Origin: Plectrocnemia conspersa
Lineage: Eukaryota > Arthropoda > Insecta > Trichoptera > Polycentropodidae
Reading direction: 5' to 3'
DNA: 64,000 bases
Assembly: GCA_009617715.1 (NCBI GenBank)
Contig: VTFK01000010.1
Span: 62,001-126,000 of the forward strand
Translations under genes and position numbers: made by a program
The notes under the pieces: generated by a model
Databases searched by the model: none
What the model was told of the DNA's origin: nothing
Seen by the model: the letters and a program-made list of their open reading frames with translations, nothing else
In this document: positions 14,201-24,919 of the stretch, in pieces
Numbering within the stretch: the stretch's first letter is position 1
Layout of the letters: every line of letters begins with the position of its first letter

Positions 14201-15027
14201 TAACTAAATAAATTTTTACTAAATATCTCAGAATCACTTTTAGACCAAATAAAGATTAAATTAATAAATATTAATTAAAAAAAATAAAAGCAATTGGGAT
14301 AAATGTCAGATAAACTAGACACTCGAGGAACATATTATTTATGCTTAAGAATCGAAATTTAAAAAGAAGATCTTACTAATAAAATGTATGTCAAAATAAC
14401 ATTTTTGCCATTAAAGCTTCTAATAATAAACATATATAGAATATTTATACTTGAATAAAGGTTAACACAATCAAAACGATTGATTAAAATATTAAGTACA
14501 AAACTTACACGTTATTACTTTTTCCTCATCACAATATATTTATGTTTGTATGGTAGAATGTTTATTACGATATTTTTATATAATTAAACCTAATTCTCCA
14601 GCTTTCCAAGGACGCATTTTAAACTAAAGTATTATGGTCAACTCATGTTTATAGTATATGTGCTTATTCTTGGGAATACGACGCGACGTGCGCTCATAAA
14701 AAAGTCCATTACATACCTTTGATTCTGAAAAGAATAATAAAAAACATAATCTGGCCGAGGCTATTAAAATCACTTCCTGGAACCTTTAGAGATTTTCTCA
14801 CAGGTTCTGCGGCCTGATCCTTTCCAAACACTCCACGCAACAATGTCGCATTATACCACGAAGCGGACACGTTTCATAACAATTTATATTTTTCATTCAT
14901 CTGCGATGCTACTCAAAGCGTCTCTTTGTAGAGGCATATTTTACAGCGAAAATCTGATGAATTTTCCGTATTTAAAATTCGGTTGAAATTCCATAAATAT
15001 TTTTAAAAAATAATACAAAAATAATCT
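8291..15027. other. AT-rich noncoding stretch, no gene recognised
   Basis: Islands of higher complexity occur at about 8440-8730, 10970-11300, 12800-13000 and 14650-14900. None encodes a domain I recognise. Overlapping short frames on both strands at 8296-8637 and 13212-13514 are typical of chance ORFs. The minus-strand frame 12761-13027 is basic but without a recognisable motif. Confidence 0.45.
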
Positions 15028-15109
15028 CGCAGTCGGTAGGATTCGAACCTACGCTCCCAGAGGGAATCTGATTTCTAGTCAGACGCCTTAACCGCTCGGC
15101 CACGACTGC
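15028..15109 (-). tRNA. tRNA-Ser(AGA), copy 1
   Basis: An 82-nt class II tRNA without CCA. The minus strand begins GCAGTCGTGGCCGAGCGG and ends in CGACTGCG, so the 7-bp acceptor stem GCAGTCG/CGACTGC is perfect, with discriminator G as expected for eukaryotic serine tRNAs. The anticodon stem TCTGA/TCAGA encloses loop CTAGAAA, giving anticodon AGA (codon UCU; inosine would extend this to UCC). The long variable arm CCCTCTGGG is present. The A box (TGGCCGAGCGG) and B box (GGTTCGAATCC) are intact, with no intron. A T run for Pol III termination follows at 15021-15017. GATAAGAA sits immediately upstream. It is the first member of a tail-to-head pair with the copy at 15298. Confidence 0.98.
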
Positions 15110-15297
15110 TTCTTATCAGAAAATTTGTATTTTTGTGCAAGTTGATAAGCTTGTCTTATGATTAATGCTCGACAACTATTTTACACTAATCAAATAAATA
15201 AAAAATAAACATTTTTCAAAAAAGCCTAATCAATTCATTGTCTACTTATCAAATAGAAGATGAGTCATTCTAAGAGGAAAGTGATAAAAAAAACTGT

Positions 15298-15379
15298 CGC
15301 AGTCGGTAGGATTCGAACCTACGCTCCCAGAGGGAATCTGATTTCTAGTCAGACGCCTTAACCGCTCGGCCACGACTGC
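15298..15379 (-). tRNA. tRNA-Ser(AGA), copy 2
   Basis: Identical in its 82 nt to copy 1: perfect acceptor stem, AGA anticodon, long variable arm, intact A and B boxes. A strong T run on the minus strand (the A tract at 15286-15293) follows the gene after a few bases and should terminate Pol III. The 3' flank (GATGAGTCATTCTAAGAGGA at 15259-15278) and the upstream flank are shared with the copy at 20880, showing that gene and flanks were duplicated together. It lacks the GATAAGAA motif upstream; TAATAA is found there instead. Confidence 0.98.
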
Positions 15380-16563
15380 TTATTATTACAATAAAACATG
15401 AATAAAAGGTAGTAAAAAGTGTGGTATTGGATAGTATTATACGTCATAAAACATGTGCGAAAAACCAATATTTGATTACTGTTCAATAAATTGTGAAATA
15501 TTTTTTTCTGTATAAATAGATTTTTTTTATACTTGCTGCAGAAATCATGATGGAAACTTGTCATTATAATCCACAATTTAAACATAGTATGTAGGTGACG
15601 AAGATTTTCGTTTTGCGATGCTTGGAGACAAGGACGAATCTTTTTTATACTGCGGTGTTGAGATTTCGTTTATCTTTATTGTAGATCTTACAACAAACTG
15701 TTGTAATAAATATGTGATATTTAGAACAGGAATCTATATACTTTATGAATTAAAGCTATGTCGAGTAAGACACACCTCATTATAATCAACATTTTTAACA
15801 AAATTAAGTTTTGAATTCTTTACTAATTGTTTTGCACCTAAAGGTAACAAAATCATCAAAGCTGTCACTTTATTTTTTAATAAAAATTTAATAGTAGAAA
15901 GATCAGACTATTCATTAGATGAATTGAAAAAATATTTGATAAACAATTTTATGGTTTTAAATTTTTGCACTATGAATTATTTTTAAATGATTTTTTTATT
16001 AGTGCAAATACAAAGTACAGTGGTGCCTTGATTTGTTCCGTGACAGAGATTAATGGTAATTATAATGGTAAATGCATACTACCCAAATTAATGATTAAGT
16101 TTATTTTTCCCACTCGTATGTCGAGACATTGCTCGTATAACAAGTCAAAGTTAAAAAAAATGCTTGCATTTTGAAACATTCAAAAGTCACTAGTAAAAAA
16201 ATATAAAATTTGCTTGGGACTTAAAAAATAATTTTTAAATATTGAATAAAACACAGAAAATATTAGTTAGCGCTAATTAATTACTTGTTGACAAACTGAT
16301 ACTATTGAAATTGCTGCAGTTTAGTTTTCAGACTATTTCTTTAGTCAGATAAGTATCATATTTATTATTTAAAATTATTACTATAATAATTATGCGTTTA
16401 AAAGTAAGTGTTTTGGGTTAACTTAAGGGTTAATATAAAGTTTTCCTGGTTAATGTGTTTATATTTTGCGCGTACGCGAAAATATATCCTTTTACGTGCT
16501 TAAAAGTTTACTAAAGCGCTGATAATGAGCTTTTGCATAATTATTGGTAACATATGCTTGAAT
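15380..16563. other. AT-rich spacer, no gene recognised
   Basis: The first 110 bp are upstream flank shared with the second tRNA-Ser pair (TACGTCATAAAACATGTG at 15440-15457 recurs at 21023-21040). The rest is low-complexity. The frames 15358-15585 and 15965-16174 show no motif, and the first overlaps a tRNA gene. Confidence 0.5.
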
Positions 16564-16903
16564 TTATAAAGTAATAAAAATTAATTGCATATTAACGAAA
16601 TCGTGCTTTTTCATGAAATTTTGCACTGTTTCCCATATTTTACAGATATCCCTAATTTTATTCAAAGTGAGGGGTTTTTCAGCCTCTTTCTCTTCCTCCT
16701 TTATAGCCTCTTGATGTTGCTCGCGATGCAGATTTATTAGTCCATGTTTCTTCAACAATTCTTGAATATCGTTTTCATGTTCATGAGCAAACCCGTCACA
16801 CAGTTTTCTCCGAGCAAAATTTAGTAACTCCAAGCTGCATTGATGATCTTGAGGCAAAATCACGAGGTGGAAATACTTTTTTTTAAAGTCTCTAACGGTA
16901 AGA
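16564..16903 (-). pseudogene. Tigger-like transposase C-terminal fragment
   Basis: One minus-strand frame is open from about 16903 to a stop at 16564. It has an aromatic/basic start (RDFKKKYF), a cysteine-containing middle (LNFARRKLCDGF), an acidic helix (ENDIQELLKKHG), a charged run (EAIKEEEKEAEK) and KIRDICKIWETVQNFMKKH. From family knowledge, I..(L/M)C.(K/M)WE.V..F.(E/K)K(K/Y)HP is the late C-terminal motif of Tigger-type pogo transposases, after an acidic EEE linker. No ATG starts this frame and no DDE core lies upstream, so it is a truncated copy. A small host exon joined to the minus-strand frame at 17117-17374 was considered, but reading phases do not fit any convincing splice pair. 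Confidence 0.55.
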
Positions 16904-18654
16904 TTTATTTATTCAGTTGCTTCGAAGTACTGCTAATATTACAAGACATCGCACGTTGATCAAGTCAAAATTGATTTGAAATTTTGTCAATATTGTAAAA
17001 CACTTGTAAACCTAAATACTTGCAATCCGAGGTTATATTGCACCAAAGATATTAAGTATGAATTTCTATCTAAAATATTCAAATATTTATATTTGCAAAG
17101 TATTTTGTTTAAAATGTTATTTTATAAAAATACATACATAACTGAAAAAAATCATAATGTATATAATAAGAAAAAAAAATAATCTTATACTAATTTTCAT
17201 TAAGATACTGACCATTAATTGTTCAAATAACCATCCAATAAATTCGGTATTCATCCCTAACGATTTAATTAATTTATAAAAATTATACTTTGCGAGCTCT
17301 GCTGCGGTTACTTTGCGCTCATTTCGTTTATTATACACGTAAATAGATGAGGGTACATTAAAGTAAATTTTCATTTGTTAAAACATTTTTTTACTGTTTA
17401 CTCAAGATTAATATAAAAAAACAGCGTAGATATTTGCAAAGAGCTCTCTGTTTACATAATCGCGTGTAATAATAAACCAAGAGCCGTTTGCGTGCCAATA
17501 TAAAAAAACGGCTATTCAAACATGGAATTAATAAACCATTAACTTCTATGCTATACTTTTAAACTTATATTCACTAGCTAATAGTGTGTTACTTTTTTTT
17601 TTAATATTTATAAATTCATATAATATTTAAAAAAATAATTAATATTTATTTTTTGATTTAATCGCAATAAAGCTAAATTAGTGTTTCTCTCGAGAATTTC
17701 TCGATAGAAATGCCAAATTGAAAATTATATTTTTTTTAAAAGTATTTCAAAGAGCCTTTTTCTGTTAATTATTAAATTTACAAAAATATTTTTAAATATT
17801 TAACAACTGCTGCATACAAAGGGTGGGTCCGTGCCAGTTGTTTGAAAATATGTATGCTTTTTTGAAAGCTTTTAATAATAGTTGAGAGTATTTGCATGGC
17901 AAAAAATTGTTTACAAATTTTCATTGGCCTTATCTTTACTTTGTTAATCTAAGAACTATATTAATAATCAGATAATAAAAAAAATCTGCGTGAAAATCGG
18001 CAGATCGCAAAAATGTATGGGGACTTTTCAGAGTTTAATTATAAAATTTGACTGTTGGCAAACTTAAATCTATTTTTTTTTTAATATTCCATAGAAGTTT
18101 TATATCTTTATCGTTTTTCAAAATATAAAAAATGTAAAGTAGTATCAGCTGTTATTGACCAATTTTTTATGAATCGAGTATAAATACGGGAGCTCGAAAT
18201 TCCTTCGTAGCTCGACGCTCCTTAATCAATCAAAGCAGATCGATCCGTTCTGGTCTTTTGATTATTCACGTCCATTATTAAAAATTATCATCCTATTGAA
18301 GTTTGTCCCCTTCATCGATCATCCAGTTATCTGTTTTTGAACAATATAAAAATATCCACAATAATTTACTGTATAATTTTAATCATGTACTATGTAGGAA
18401 ACTACAATTTTTTTATCGAGAAGAGCAAATTAGAATAATTATTTTAGTTTTAAAACATAAAATTTATCTAAAAAATTATGAAAAATATTGAGAAATCTGA
18501 TTAAGAATATATTCAGCGACTTACAAATGTTAAAGGTCAACAATGCTATCTCAAATAATTTTGAATATAAATATAAAAAAATTCTTTTATCTATCTTATA
18601 TCTCATTTGAACCATAAAATTCAGAGCAAGCCTTAAATTAAGCACGATTGGCAT
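16904..18654. other. AT-rich noncoding stretch
   Basis: Contains the minus-strand frame 17117-17374, which starts at a true ATG and encodes an unrecognised basic peptide with KVTAAELAKYNFYKL. Its last third is low-complexity, so it is not called as a gene. A TATA-box-like promoter candidate at 18179 is listed separately. Confidence 0.4.
18179..18215 (+). promoter_or_regulatory. Candidate TATA-box core promoter
   Basis: TATAAATACGGGAGCTCG begins at 18179 and matches the metazoan TATA consensus TATAAA followed by a GC-richer spacer, which is rare in this AT-rich window. A possible start region lies about 25-35 bp downstream. No open reading frame with recognisable content follows within 300 bp, so a noncoding transcript, a 5'UTR of a distant exon, or chance are all possible. 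Confidence 0.25.
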
Positions 18655-18990
18655 TCAAGGCGCCCGATCGCAGTCGATCAAACGCCATCGTCGAAGCGAA
18701 GTATAAAAATTTTGATTGCTGAATTTGGAAATTGAATCGTCATTCCCTGAATTGCGACGGGAGTTAAGCGAATTTGTTTCAATTTTCATTTTCAGAGCGA
18801 AAGCGCTTAATTACGTAAACTTTAATTAGATTCCGGCGGGCGCAACGTGAAATTCCATTTTTTCCAACCCTAACCGGGTTCGCGGATTAACCGAGTTACA
18901 CGGCAGAAGGGTATTTTTCGGCTGAAACGGGATTAAACGAGATTTTAGGGTACACACGTGGATATAGAGCGATTGAGTGACTGAGACTAA
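18655..18990. promoter_or_regulatory. Higher-GC, high-complexity island
   Basis: About 330 bp with many CpG dinucleotides (CGATCGCAGTCGATCA, CCGGCGGGCGCAACG, CCGGGTTCGCGGATTA) sits between AT-rich flanks. No frame is open across it. Such blocks in insect intergenic DNA are often conserved regulatory elements, but this is inference from composition only. Confidence 0.3.
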
Positions 18991-20682
18991 CGACGACTCT
19001 TTTTATTCATTAGAAGTTTCATGACGCGCTTTGCGCTGATTTGCGAATTTTTCATAATCTCAGATTAAATTCAAAAGGATTGAAAATTGAATTTATCATA
19101 AATTTATGCGAAATAATTTAAAAGTAAATCATATTAAAAAATCGTTAATTCTAACAATTCATAACTTAATATAATATGGGATTAAAATTTATTTGAAATT
19201 AAATCATAATCGATCACAATGGTAACTTTCGGATGAGGGGGTTATATAAATAAAGCATATTATAAATAAGGACTGTAACTAAACGGACCACCATAATACA
19301 AAATGCACATTGAATCATTTAATGCCCGATTTGTATCATTACATTTGAATATTGTATGTTTTTTTATTTTTCTTACTATATATTACGTTTTTTTGTGTTT
19401 ATTATTTTTTTCATATTGTACATTGAGATCTCAATAGTCGTAATTTATTTTCAATAAATAAATTAATTGAATATAATTAAACTAATTATTTACGTATACA
19501 TTTATTTTACAAATAAAAAATATTTTAAAATTATCAACGTTGAACCGTGGAAACGTACATTAACGACGACAATGTTCGTAATTTATTTGAAACGACCAAA
19601 AAAGAAAACTCGCACAATTCTCACGAGATTGTGCGCAGACGAAATAAAAGGAAATAAGAATAAACAACAATTTCAGTTGATTATATATTTTACCGGGTTA
19701 GCTGTTGATTACAGACTCGGTGTTGTTTGGGATAAAACGAAATACGCGACGAAACTACGAGCGGAATGCTTTTGGCGAAACTTAATGATACCGTTGTCAA
19801 ATGGACGCTTACGAAATAAAAATATCTTTAAAGAAGCTTTTATTTGTAAATAAATTGGAAAAACACATTAAAATAACGAATTCTCAATTAAATTTATTAA
19901 ATTTAAATAAAACCTTATCTCAAATGTATGAAAAAAATTTGTAATACCTGTTATGTTTCATTTAATGTTCTAAATTTGAACTTTCATATTTATATAAATA
20001 GATATTTATTTCATACTAAAATTTAAAATTAATTTAATTTTGTCACAGATGGTAGGATTAAAACCAGGGGTTTGGCAAATCTTCTTAATGTCGGGCCACA
20101 TTAGGGATGAAAATTTGGCCACACAATAAAAAATTGTCTATTTTTCAAGTAAGGAGGGTTATTTTATAAATTTTAAAATCAATATTTTAAACGTTTATTA
20201 TTATTTATAATTTTCTTCTTTGTCTTGAAATTAACAAGTTCTACGTCTCCTTTTTTTTTGACATAGGTCCCGATATTTTTTTAAAATGTATAAGCGATAT
20301 TCCGTTCTAATGCACTTAATAAATCATGGTCACAGAACAACTTGAATATACTTCTTCACGACGCTATGGCAAGCAACGAACTGACAAATCCAGATGATAA
20401 AATATTTTTGTATAAAATCAACAAGAATAAGCCAGGGTTCCGTTTCTCCTTAGAGGTATCTAAGTGCAGTGAGTGCATATGAATATGACATGGTGTCTAT
20501 TGGCGATACTATTTATCTAGGTACTAAAAAAAAATACCTCGAAACAACACCGATTCGTTCAAGATTTTTAAGTAACTGAACGATTTTTGGTATAATCTAA
20601 ACTCCACTTTGTCCGCGGGCCAGAGGTTGCTTACATGTATAGAAGACGAGTCATTCTTCAAAATAAAGTCTTACAAAATAAT
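18991..20682. other. AT-rich noncoding stretch with a possible hAT terminus
   Basis: The plus-strand frame 19467-19853 starts at TTG, not ATG, and has no recognisable domain. CAGGGGTTTGGCAAATC at about 20066-20082 resembles the terminal sequence of hAT transposons, and GCGGGCCAGAGGTTGC near 20616-20631 could be part of an opposite end, but no 8-bp duplication was found around them. Confidence 0.3.
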
Positions 20683-20764
20683 CGCAGTCGGTAGGATTCG
20701 AACCTACGCTCCCAGAGGGAATCTGATTTCTAGTCAGACGCCTTAACCACTCGGCCACGACTGC
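20683..20764 (-). tRNA. tRNA-Ser(AGA), copy 3 (C16 to T variant)
   Basis: An 82-nt serine tRNA gene matching the other copies except at tRNA position 16 (plus-strand base 20749), where the D-loop reads GAGTGG and not GAGCGG. The change keeps the A-box consensus (TRGCNNAGYGG), the acceptor stem, the AGA anticodon and the variable arm, so the gene should be functional. GATAAGAA lies directly upstream. The downstream minus-strand T run is only TTTT (20676-20679). This is the upstream member of the second tRNA pair. Confidence 0.97.
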
Positions 20765-20879
20765 TTCTTATCAGAAAATTTGACGAATAAACTATTTGCA
20801 AGAAAGCCTATTGAATTCATTGTTTACCGATCAAATATTAGATGAGTCATTCTAAGAGGAAAGCGATAAAAAAAAATGT

Positions 20880-20961
20880 CGCAGTCGGTAGGATTCGAAC
20901 CTACGCTCCCAGAGGGAATCTGATTTCTAGTCAGACGCCTTAACCGCTCGGCCACGACTGC
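20880..20961 (-). tRNA. tRNA-Ser(AGA), copy 4
   Basis: Identical in 82 nt to copies 1 and 2, with intact acceptor, AGA anticodon, variable arm, A box and B box. A T run (plus-strand A tract at about 20868-20876) gives a strong Pol III stop. Its downstream 75 bp, including GATGAGTCATTCTAAGAGGA, are nearly identical to those of the copy at 15298, so the two pairs arose by duplication of a block including two tRNA genes. Confidence 0.98.
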
Positions 20962-21289
20962 TTGTTACTGTAATATGACCTTATTAAACAGCAGTAGAAA
21001 GTGTGACATTATAATATTACCATACGTCATAAAACATGTGTGTTAAACCAATATTTGTATTACTGTTAATAAGCGATAACATAATTTTCTCAGAATTTAT
21101 ACGAGAAATATCCAGAAAGTAAAGATACAAAAATAATGAAATGTATAATAAATTTATTTCAGAAGAAATCTTAATGCACTTGATAAACTAAATGCTATAT
21201 TAGTTTCATACTAACTATATTTTCTGGCACACAGCGTAGAACCCAGCGATATATGAACCATCATAACTGAATAACCAAAGATCTTATAT
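20962..21289. other. Flank of the tRNA pair; AT-rich
   Basis: The first 110 bp are homologous to 15380-15490 (shared upstream flank of the paired tRNA-Ser genes). Nothing recognisable follows until the LINE fragment. Confidence 0.5.
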
Positions 21290-21495
21290 AGATTGATGGA
21301 GAATTTTGATGACCTGTTAAATGATGGAGAGACTCAGAACAATACAATTACTACTCCGAAGAGACACAAACACATATATTGATTGGTAGTGAATATGAAG
21401 GAAATAAACAAAGTATTAATGCGTCTTAAAATTATAAGTCACCCGGTACAGACAACCTTTCTGTAGAGATGCTAAAAAAGACGTTTAGATAGAGA
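21290..21495 (+). pseudogene. LINE reverse-transcriptase fragment (RTE/CR1-like)
   Basis: The plus strand encodes, in two frames separated by a shift near 21435, ENFDDLLNDGE then VNMKEINKVLMRLK and NYKSPGTDNLSVEMLKK. From family knowledge, a 'W..yF..LLN' segment followed by 'EV..ai..LKn.KSPG.D.l..EmlK' is the start of the reverse-transcriptase domain of non-LTR retrotransposons. The YxDD motif region is absent, so this is a truncated, frameshifted remnant. A separate LINE 3' end lies at 21940-22075 and could belong to the same original insertion with an internal loss. Confidence 0.65.
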
Positions 21496-21577
21496 TACTC
21501 TTCTGCAACACGTTGACAAAAATAATATTTTAAGGTATCTATTTTCGGGATTTTAAATTTGCGTGGTCCACCACTTT

Positions 21578-21744
21578 AAGGTTTGAGAACCCTAGGGAAG
21601 TGACTTCGTAGCCAGTAAGACACTTCTTAGTTAAATCCAGTTTATTACATTAAATTTACATATGTTGCGACAGACAATAAATGACGAGATATTTTCTTCT
21701 AGCGGTGGTGGAGAGGCTTGCAGAGGGATGATGTCAGTGGACGA
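21578..21744 (-). repeat. Dispersed repeat R-C, copy 2
   Basis: Aligns with 2888-3040: GTGACTTCGTAGCC at the left and GCGGTGGTGGAGA plus GGGATGATGTCAGTGG at the right, with the same spacing within a few bases. It lies between the two LINE fragments, so either it is part of that LINE or it inserted into it. Confidence 0.6.
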
Positions 21745-21939
21745 TTCTTCGAGTTTTGAATATTAATAAATACAACATATAAAATATTATCTAATAATAT
21801 AACGAGCCTCGCTCAACCATATGAAAATAGTAGGCCAATACCAACGTGGATTTAAATCAAGAAAATCAAAAATAAACCTATTTTTTTAAATTTTATTTCA
21901 ATTTTTAAACTGGATAATAAGTTTAATGGCTGAACTATG

Positions 21940-22075
21940 TGACAAATGATGCAACTGGAGCCAACAACTGGAAGAACTAGCGCAGTACCGGAGAAGATAG
22001 AGATCATTCTCAAAAGAAGCGAAGACCATCTTGGGTTTTTCAGGCCAATAATGATTATGATAATGATTAGATTAG
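21940..22075 (+). pseudogene. LINE ORF2 3' end and tail
   Basis: The plus strand reads QLEELAQYRRR, a stop, then RSFSKEAKTILGF and stop codons. This resembles the 'W..la.DR.rWr.l...A...' ending of RTE-type LINE ORF2 proteins (family knowledge). It is followed at 22047-22069 by a short TGAT/TAA-rich tract of the kind that ends such elements. Together with 21290-21495 it suggests a 5'-truncated, internally rearranged LINE insertion on the plus strand. Confidence 0.5.
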
Positions 22076-22947
22076 AAAAATCTTAGAGAACTTAATCTTT
22101 AATAACAAATAAAAAAATAAAATATATAATAATCAATAATTCCTAATCCCCAGACACGATAGAGATTTAAAAACACTAAGATCCATATGGGTCTCAAACC
22201 TAGGTCTTTCGTGTATTAGTCACCAACTAATGCCACTGCTTCATCATGCTGATATAATTATTTTATGATATTATCTTGGGAAATGCTAGCAGGTACTGAT
22301 CTCGAGTAAAAGAATTTGTCTTTTAATGATACAAAAAAATTAATTCTTGTAATAAATACATTAGGTAATATATAGGAAATTGATTAGTTTAAACACATGT
22401 TAAACTCTTTTTTTCTTTTAATAATAAACCTGTACATTTTAAAATTTAAATTTCTTTAAATATGTGCGATTAGCTCCATTAGTTGATGGATCGTAGATTG
22501 TCGTGAGCGAAACACGATTTGATTAATTTATTTTGTTTTTAATTGAAATCGCGTGAGATCCAAGTGATATTTTTTAATGATAAGCATGTATTAAATATAA
22601 TGTAAATTTATATTTTTAATGAAAAGCTTTTTATGGTAGATTTGTATATACTGATTGTTGATACTCTCGTATTATCTCGGGTAACTTTTATTTACATTAG
22701 TGGGAAATTGAAAAGTTTAGTTAAAAGTATGAAATTCAAGAAATCTTTCATAAATAGATATAGCGCTAAAAATACTGCGAGACCTTTTAATATTTTTACA
22801 GTTTTTCAAAGGTAAATACTATATTTTAAAATTTTTCTTCCGATATTTTAGAACATACATACATTTGTTAATCAGGGTTTTTAACCGCAACGATTTAGTA
22901 CACTGTCAAGAGGTTTAGCATTGTTCTATGTCTAAATAAGTTAATGT
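22076..22947. other. AT-rich noncoding stretch
   Basis: No gene recognised. The frame 22633-22815 has no motif. Confidence 0.5.
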
Positions 22948-23625
22948 ATCATGAGTAGGGATTTCAATCCCGGGCCAAAATTTTGATCCCGGGATTTCGG
23001 TATTGCAATTAGTCGATCTGGGATCCGGGACCAGTCCAGGATAATTTTCATGCTATTTTATCGATAAAAAATAATTTAAAATGAATAATACAATATATTT
23101 TTTTACATCTGTTTTTTTTATTACAATGTATAAAGTACGTATAATTTTAGTCTTGGACTTAAAATAGAAAATATTATAATAAAAAATAAAAAAGGGAAGG
23201 TCTTATATATTTATTTGAGAAGAAAAAAATGAACTTTTGACAATGTATGCAAATAGGTATGTACATTCATAGACACAATTAATTGAAAACATTATTTTGA
23301 ATAAAACTCACGAAGTAACATCAAAGCATCAAGTGTTTTATCATTTAGCCTTGATCTGATTTTGGTTCCTAAGCAGCCTGCTGCTGAAAAGCACGTTCAG
23401 ACTCACAGCCTCAAAGATTCACAGATGACACGTGCAACTCGCGCAAGTTTGTACACGAAATATAACGATGTTGTCAATAATAATTCGATTGTGCTTGATA
23501 ATCAACCAATCCGAAAAATTCGGGATTATGTTTTATAATCCCGGGACTCATCGGGTATTGAAAATCGTTCGGGATCCCGGGATCCCGGGATTCGGGATCC
23601 CGGGATTGGAATCCCTAATCATGAG
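22948..23625. mobile_element. hAT-derived nonautonomous element with 8-bp target duplication
   Basis: The element proper is 22956-23617 (662 bp). Both sides carry the same 8 bp, ATCATGAG (22948-22955 and 23618-23625), the target-site duplication size of hAT transposons. The ends are inverted: TAGGGATTTCAATCCCGGG at the left and CCCGGGATTGGAATCCCTA at the right. Subterminal GGGATCCCGGGATCCCG-type palindromes occur at both ends, most densely at 23569-23607. The interior retains the 3' end of a transposase on the minus strand (listed separately). The perfect target duplication shows that the insertion is complete and not very old, although its coding part is dead. Confidence 0.92.
23292..23402 (-). 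pseudogene. hAT transposase C-terminal (dimerisation) remnant
   Basis: On the minus strand, SER then, one base out of frame, FSAAGCLGTKIRSRLNDKT (written here in part) continues to LDALMLLREFYSK and a TAA at 23292-23294. The pattern 'SERxFSaaG....k.RsrL.......L..lr' is the conserved hAT C-terminal dimerisation motif (family knowledge). The single-base deletion within the SERxFS motif and the missing N-terminal and catalytic parts make it nonfunctional. It lies within the 662-bp element bounded by hAT-type inverted ends. Confidence 0.85.
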
Positions 23626-24919
23626 TGTATGTAATAGCAATTTATTTGCTTTATACTAGCTTTGTATCGTTACTTTTTGAATATCCCTCATAATATAGAT
23701 AATGTAAACAAATAAACAACTGCTTTATTATTTATTATATTTTAAAATTTAACAACCCTTACAAATTGTACTTTATATTAGTAAAATGCCTCACCTGTGG
23801 TGCAAAAATTAAATTTAAAACGTCGTTACCAAGCCTAAATTTACTCCGAAACATGATACCGCCACGGTCAACCCTCGATCCCAGATAAGAAAACCGTACT
23901 ATAGAATTACAAAGGGGAAACACTAAATATAAGTTAAGAGAGGCAGTTGAGCCAATAATAAGATAACATTTACTTACAGCATATTACAACAAAACTAATA
24001 TTGTTTTATTAAGTTTTGCGCATAGTATGTATCTCGAAATCTCAGAGATACTAGTTAACCGGGGTCACCCCTTGGATAATCGCCGGTTAGTTGACAGATT
24101 TGCACCGCCGAAAGGCAATATGTATGTGCACCAGGATATGAACCGACGAAGACTAATTTTCGACACTGATTCGATTTACTGTTTGGAACGTAAACGTTAA
24201 CGGTGTCTCGACGCTTCAAACTTAATTTGCTGAAGGGGAAAATTTATATAGCAATATAGACATTTTATAAAATGCTTAATGTTTCAATATTATTATAGAT
24301 TTTATTCATGTAATAAATTACTAAGATTATTATTAGAGCAAATAATATAATTTTCGTCTGGTTATGTTTCTGAATAATAACATTTTAAATGATAATAAAT
24401 CTCCTAAGCGTAAGATAAGTATTATATATTTTTCATTTTATGATGATAGAGAACAAATCATAATTAAATGATATATAGGGAATTTAATAATAACTCAATA
24501 ACAAAGCAGAAATTATTTATTTAGGTTTATACATTGAAGATTATATTTATATTAATAAATTTACTTTCACCTAATATTTAGCATTTGCTATAATTTAATA
24601 AAGTTTTTTTATTAATGTACAACTAGTTAAAAACATTAACAGAGAGTACATACATAAATTTAGTTTAAAAATTATATTACGCATTAGGAATATCATTTAT
24701 ATACAACTAGATGTATTACCTGGCTTCGCCCGGGATAGATTCAAACTAATTATTTATTAATTACTATTACTTAGAACAATTATATGTAAGATTATAACAC
24801 GTTTTTTAGTTTTCTAAGCTATTGTATTCAATATTTTTATTTAAGCTTCCAAAAAACACTTAGTTTCACTATTTTTGTGGAAATTTTCTTTCCAAAAATT
24901 ACACATGTCTGTGATTAAC
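23626..24919. other. Intergenic stretch with a complex patch and a possible TE terminus
   Basis: The interval 23815-24240 is of higher complexity and includes the short hairpin-forming CTAGTTAACCGG / CCGGTTAG (24051-24090). At 24705-24736, ACCTGGCTTCGCCCGGG is like a GC-rich terminal motif I associate with insect LINE-type repeats. No gene is recognised. Confidence 0.35.

Noticed and set aside
17117..17374. Minus-strand ATG-initiated frame as a first exon joined to 16564-16903
   Set aside because: The best donor candidates are in phase 0 or 1 and the only acceptor before the open part of the second frame needs phase 2, so no coherent spliced protein results.
19467..19853. Longest open frame in the window (128 codons, plus strand)
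   Set aside because: It starts at TTG, has a low-complexity N-terminal part, no recognisable domain, no promoter and no splice signals.
20066..20631. Second hAT element bounded by CAGGGGTTTGGC
   Set aside because: The putative right end matches poorly and no 8-bp target duplication was found; kept only as a note in the spacer entry.
23432..23659. 75-codon plus-strand frame with Gly-Ile-Pro repeats
   Set aside because: The repeats come from the GGGATCCC palindromes at the end of the hAT-derived element.
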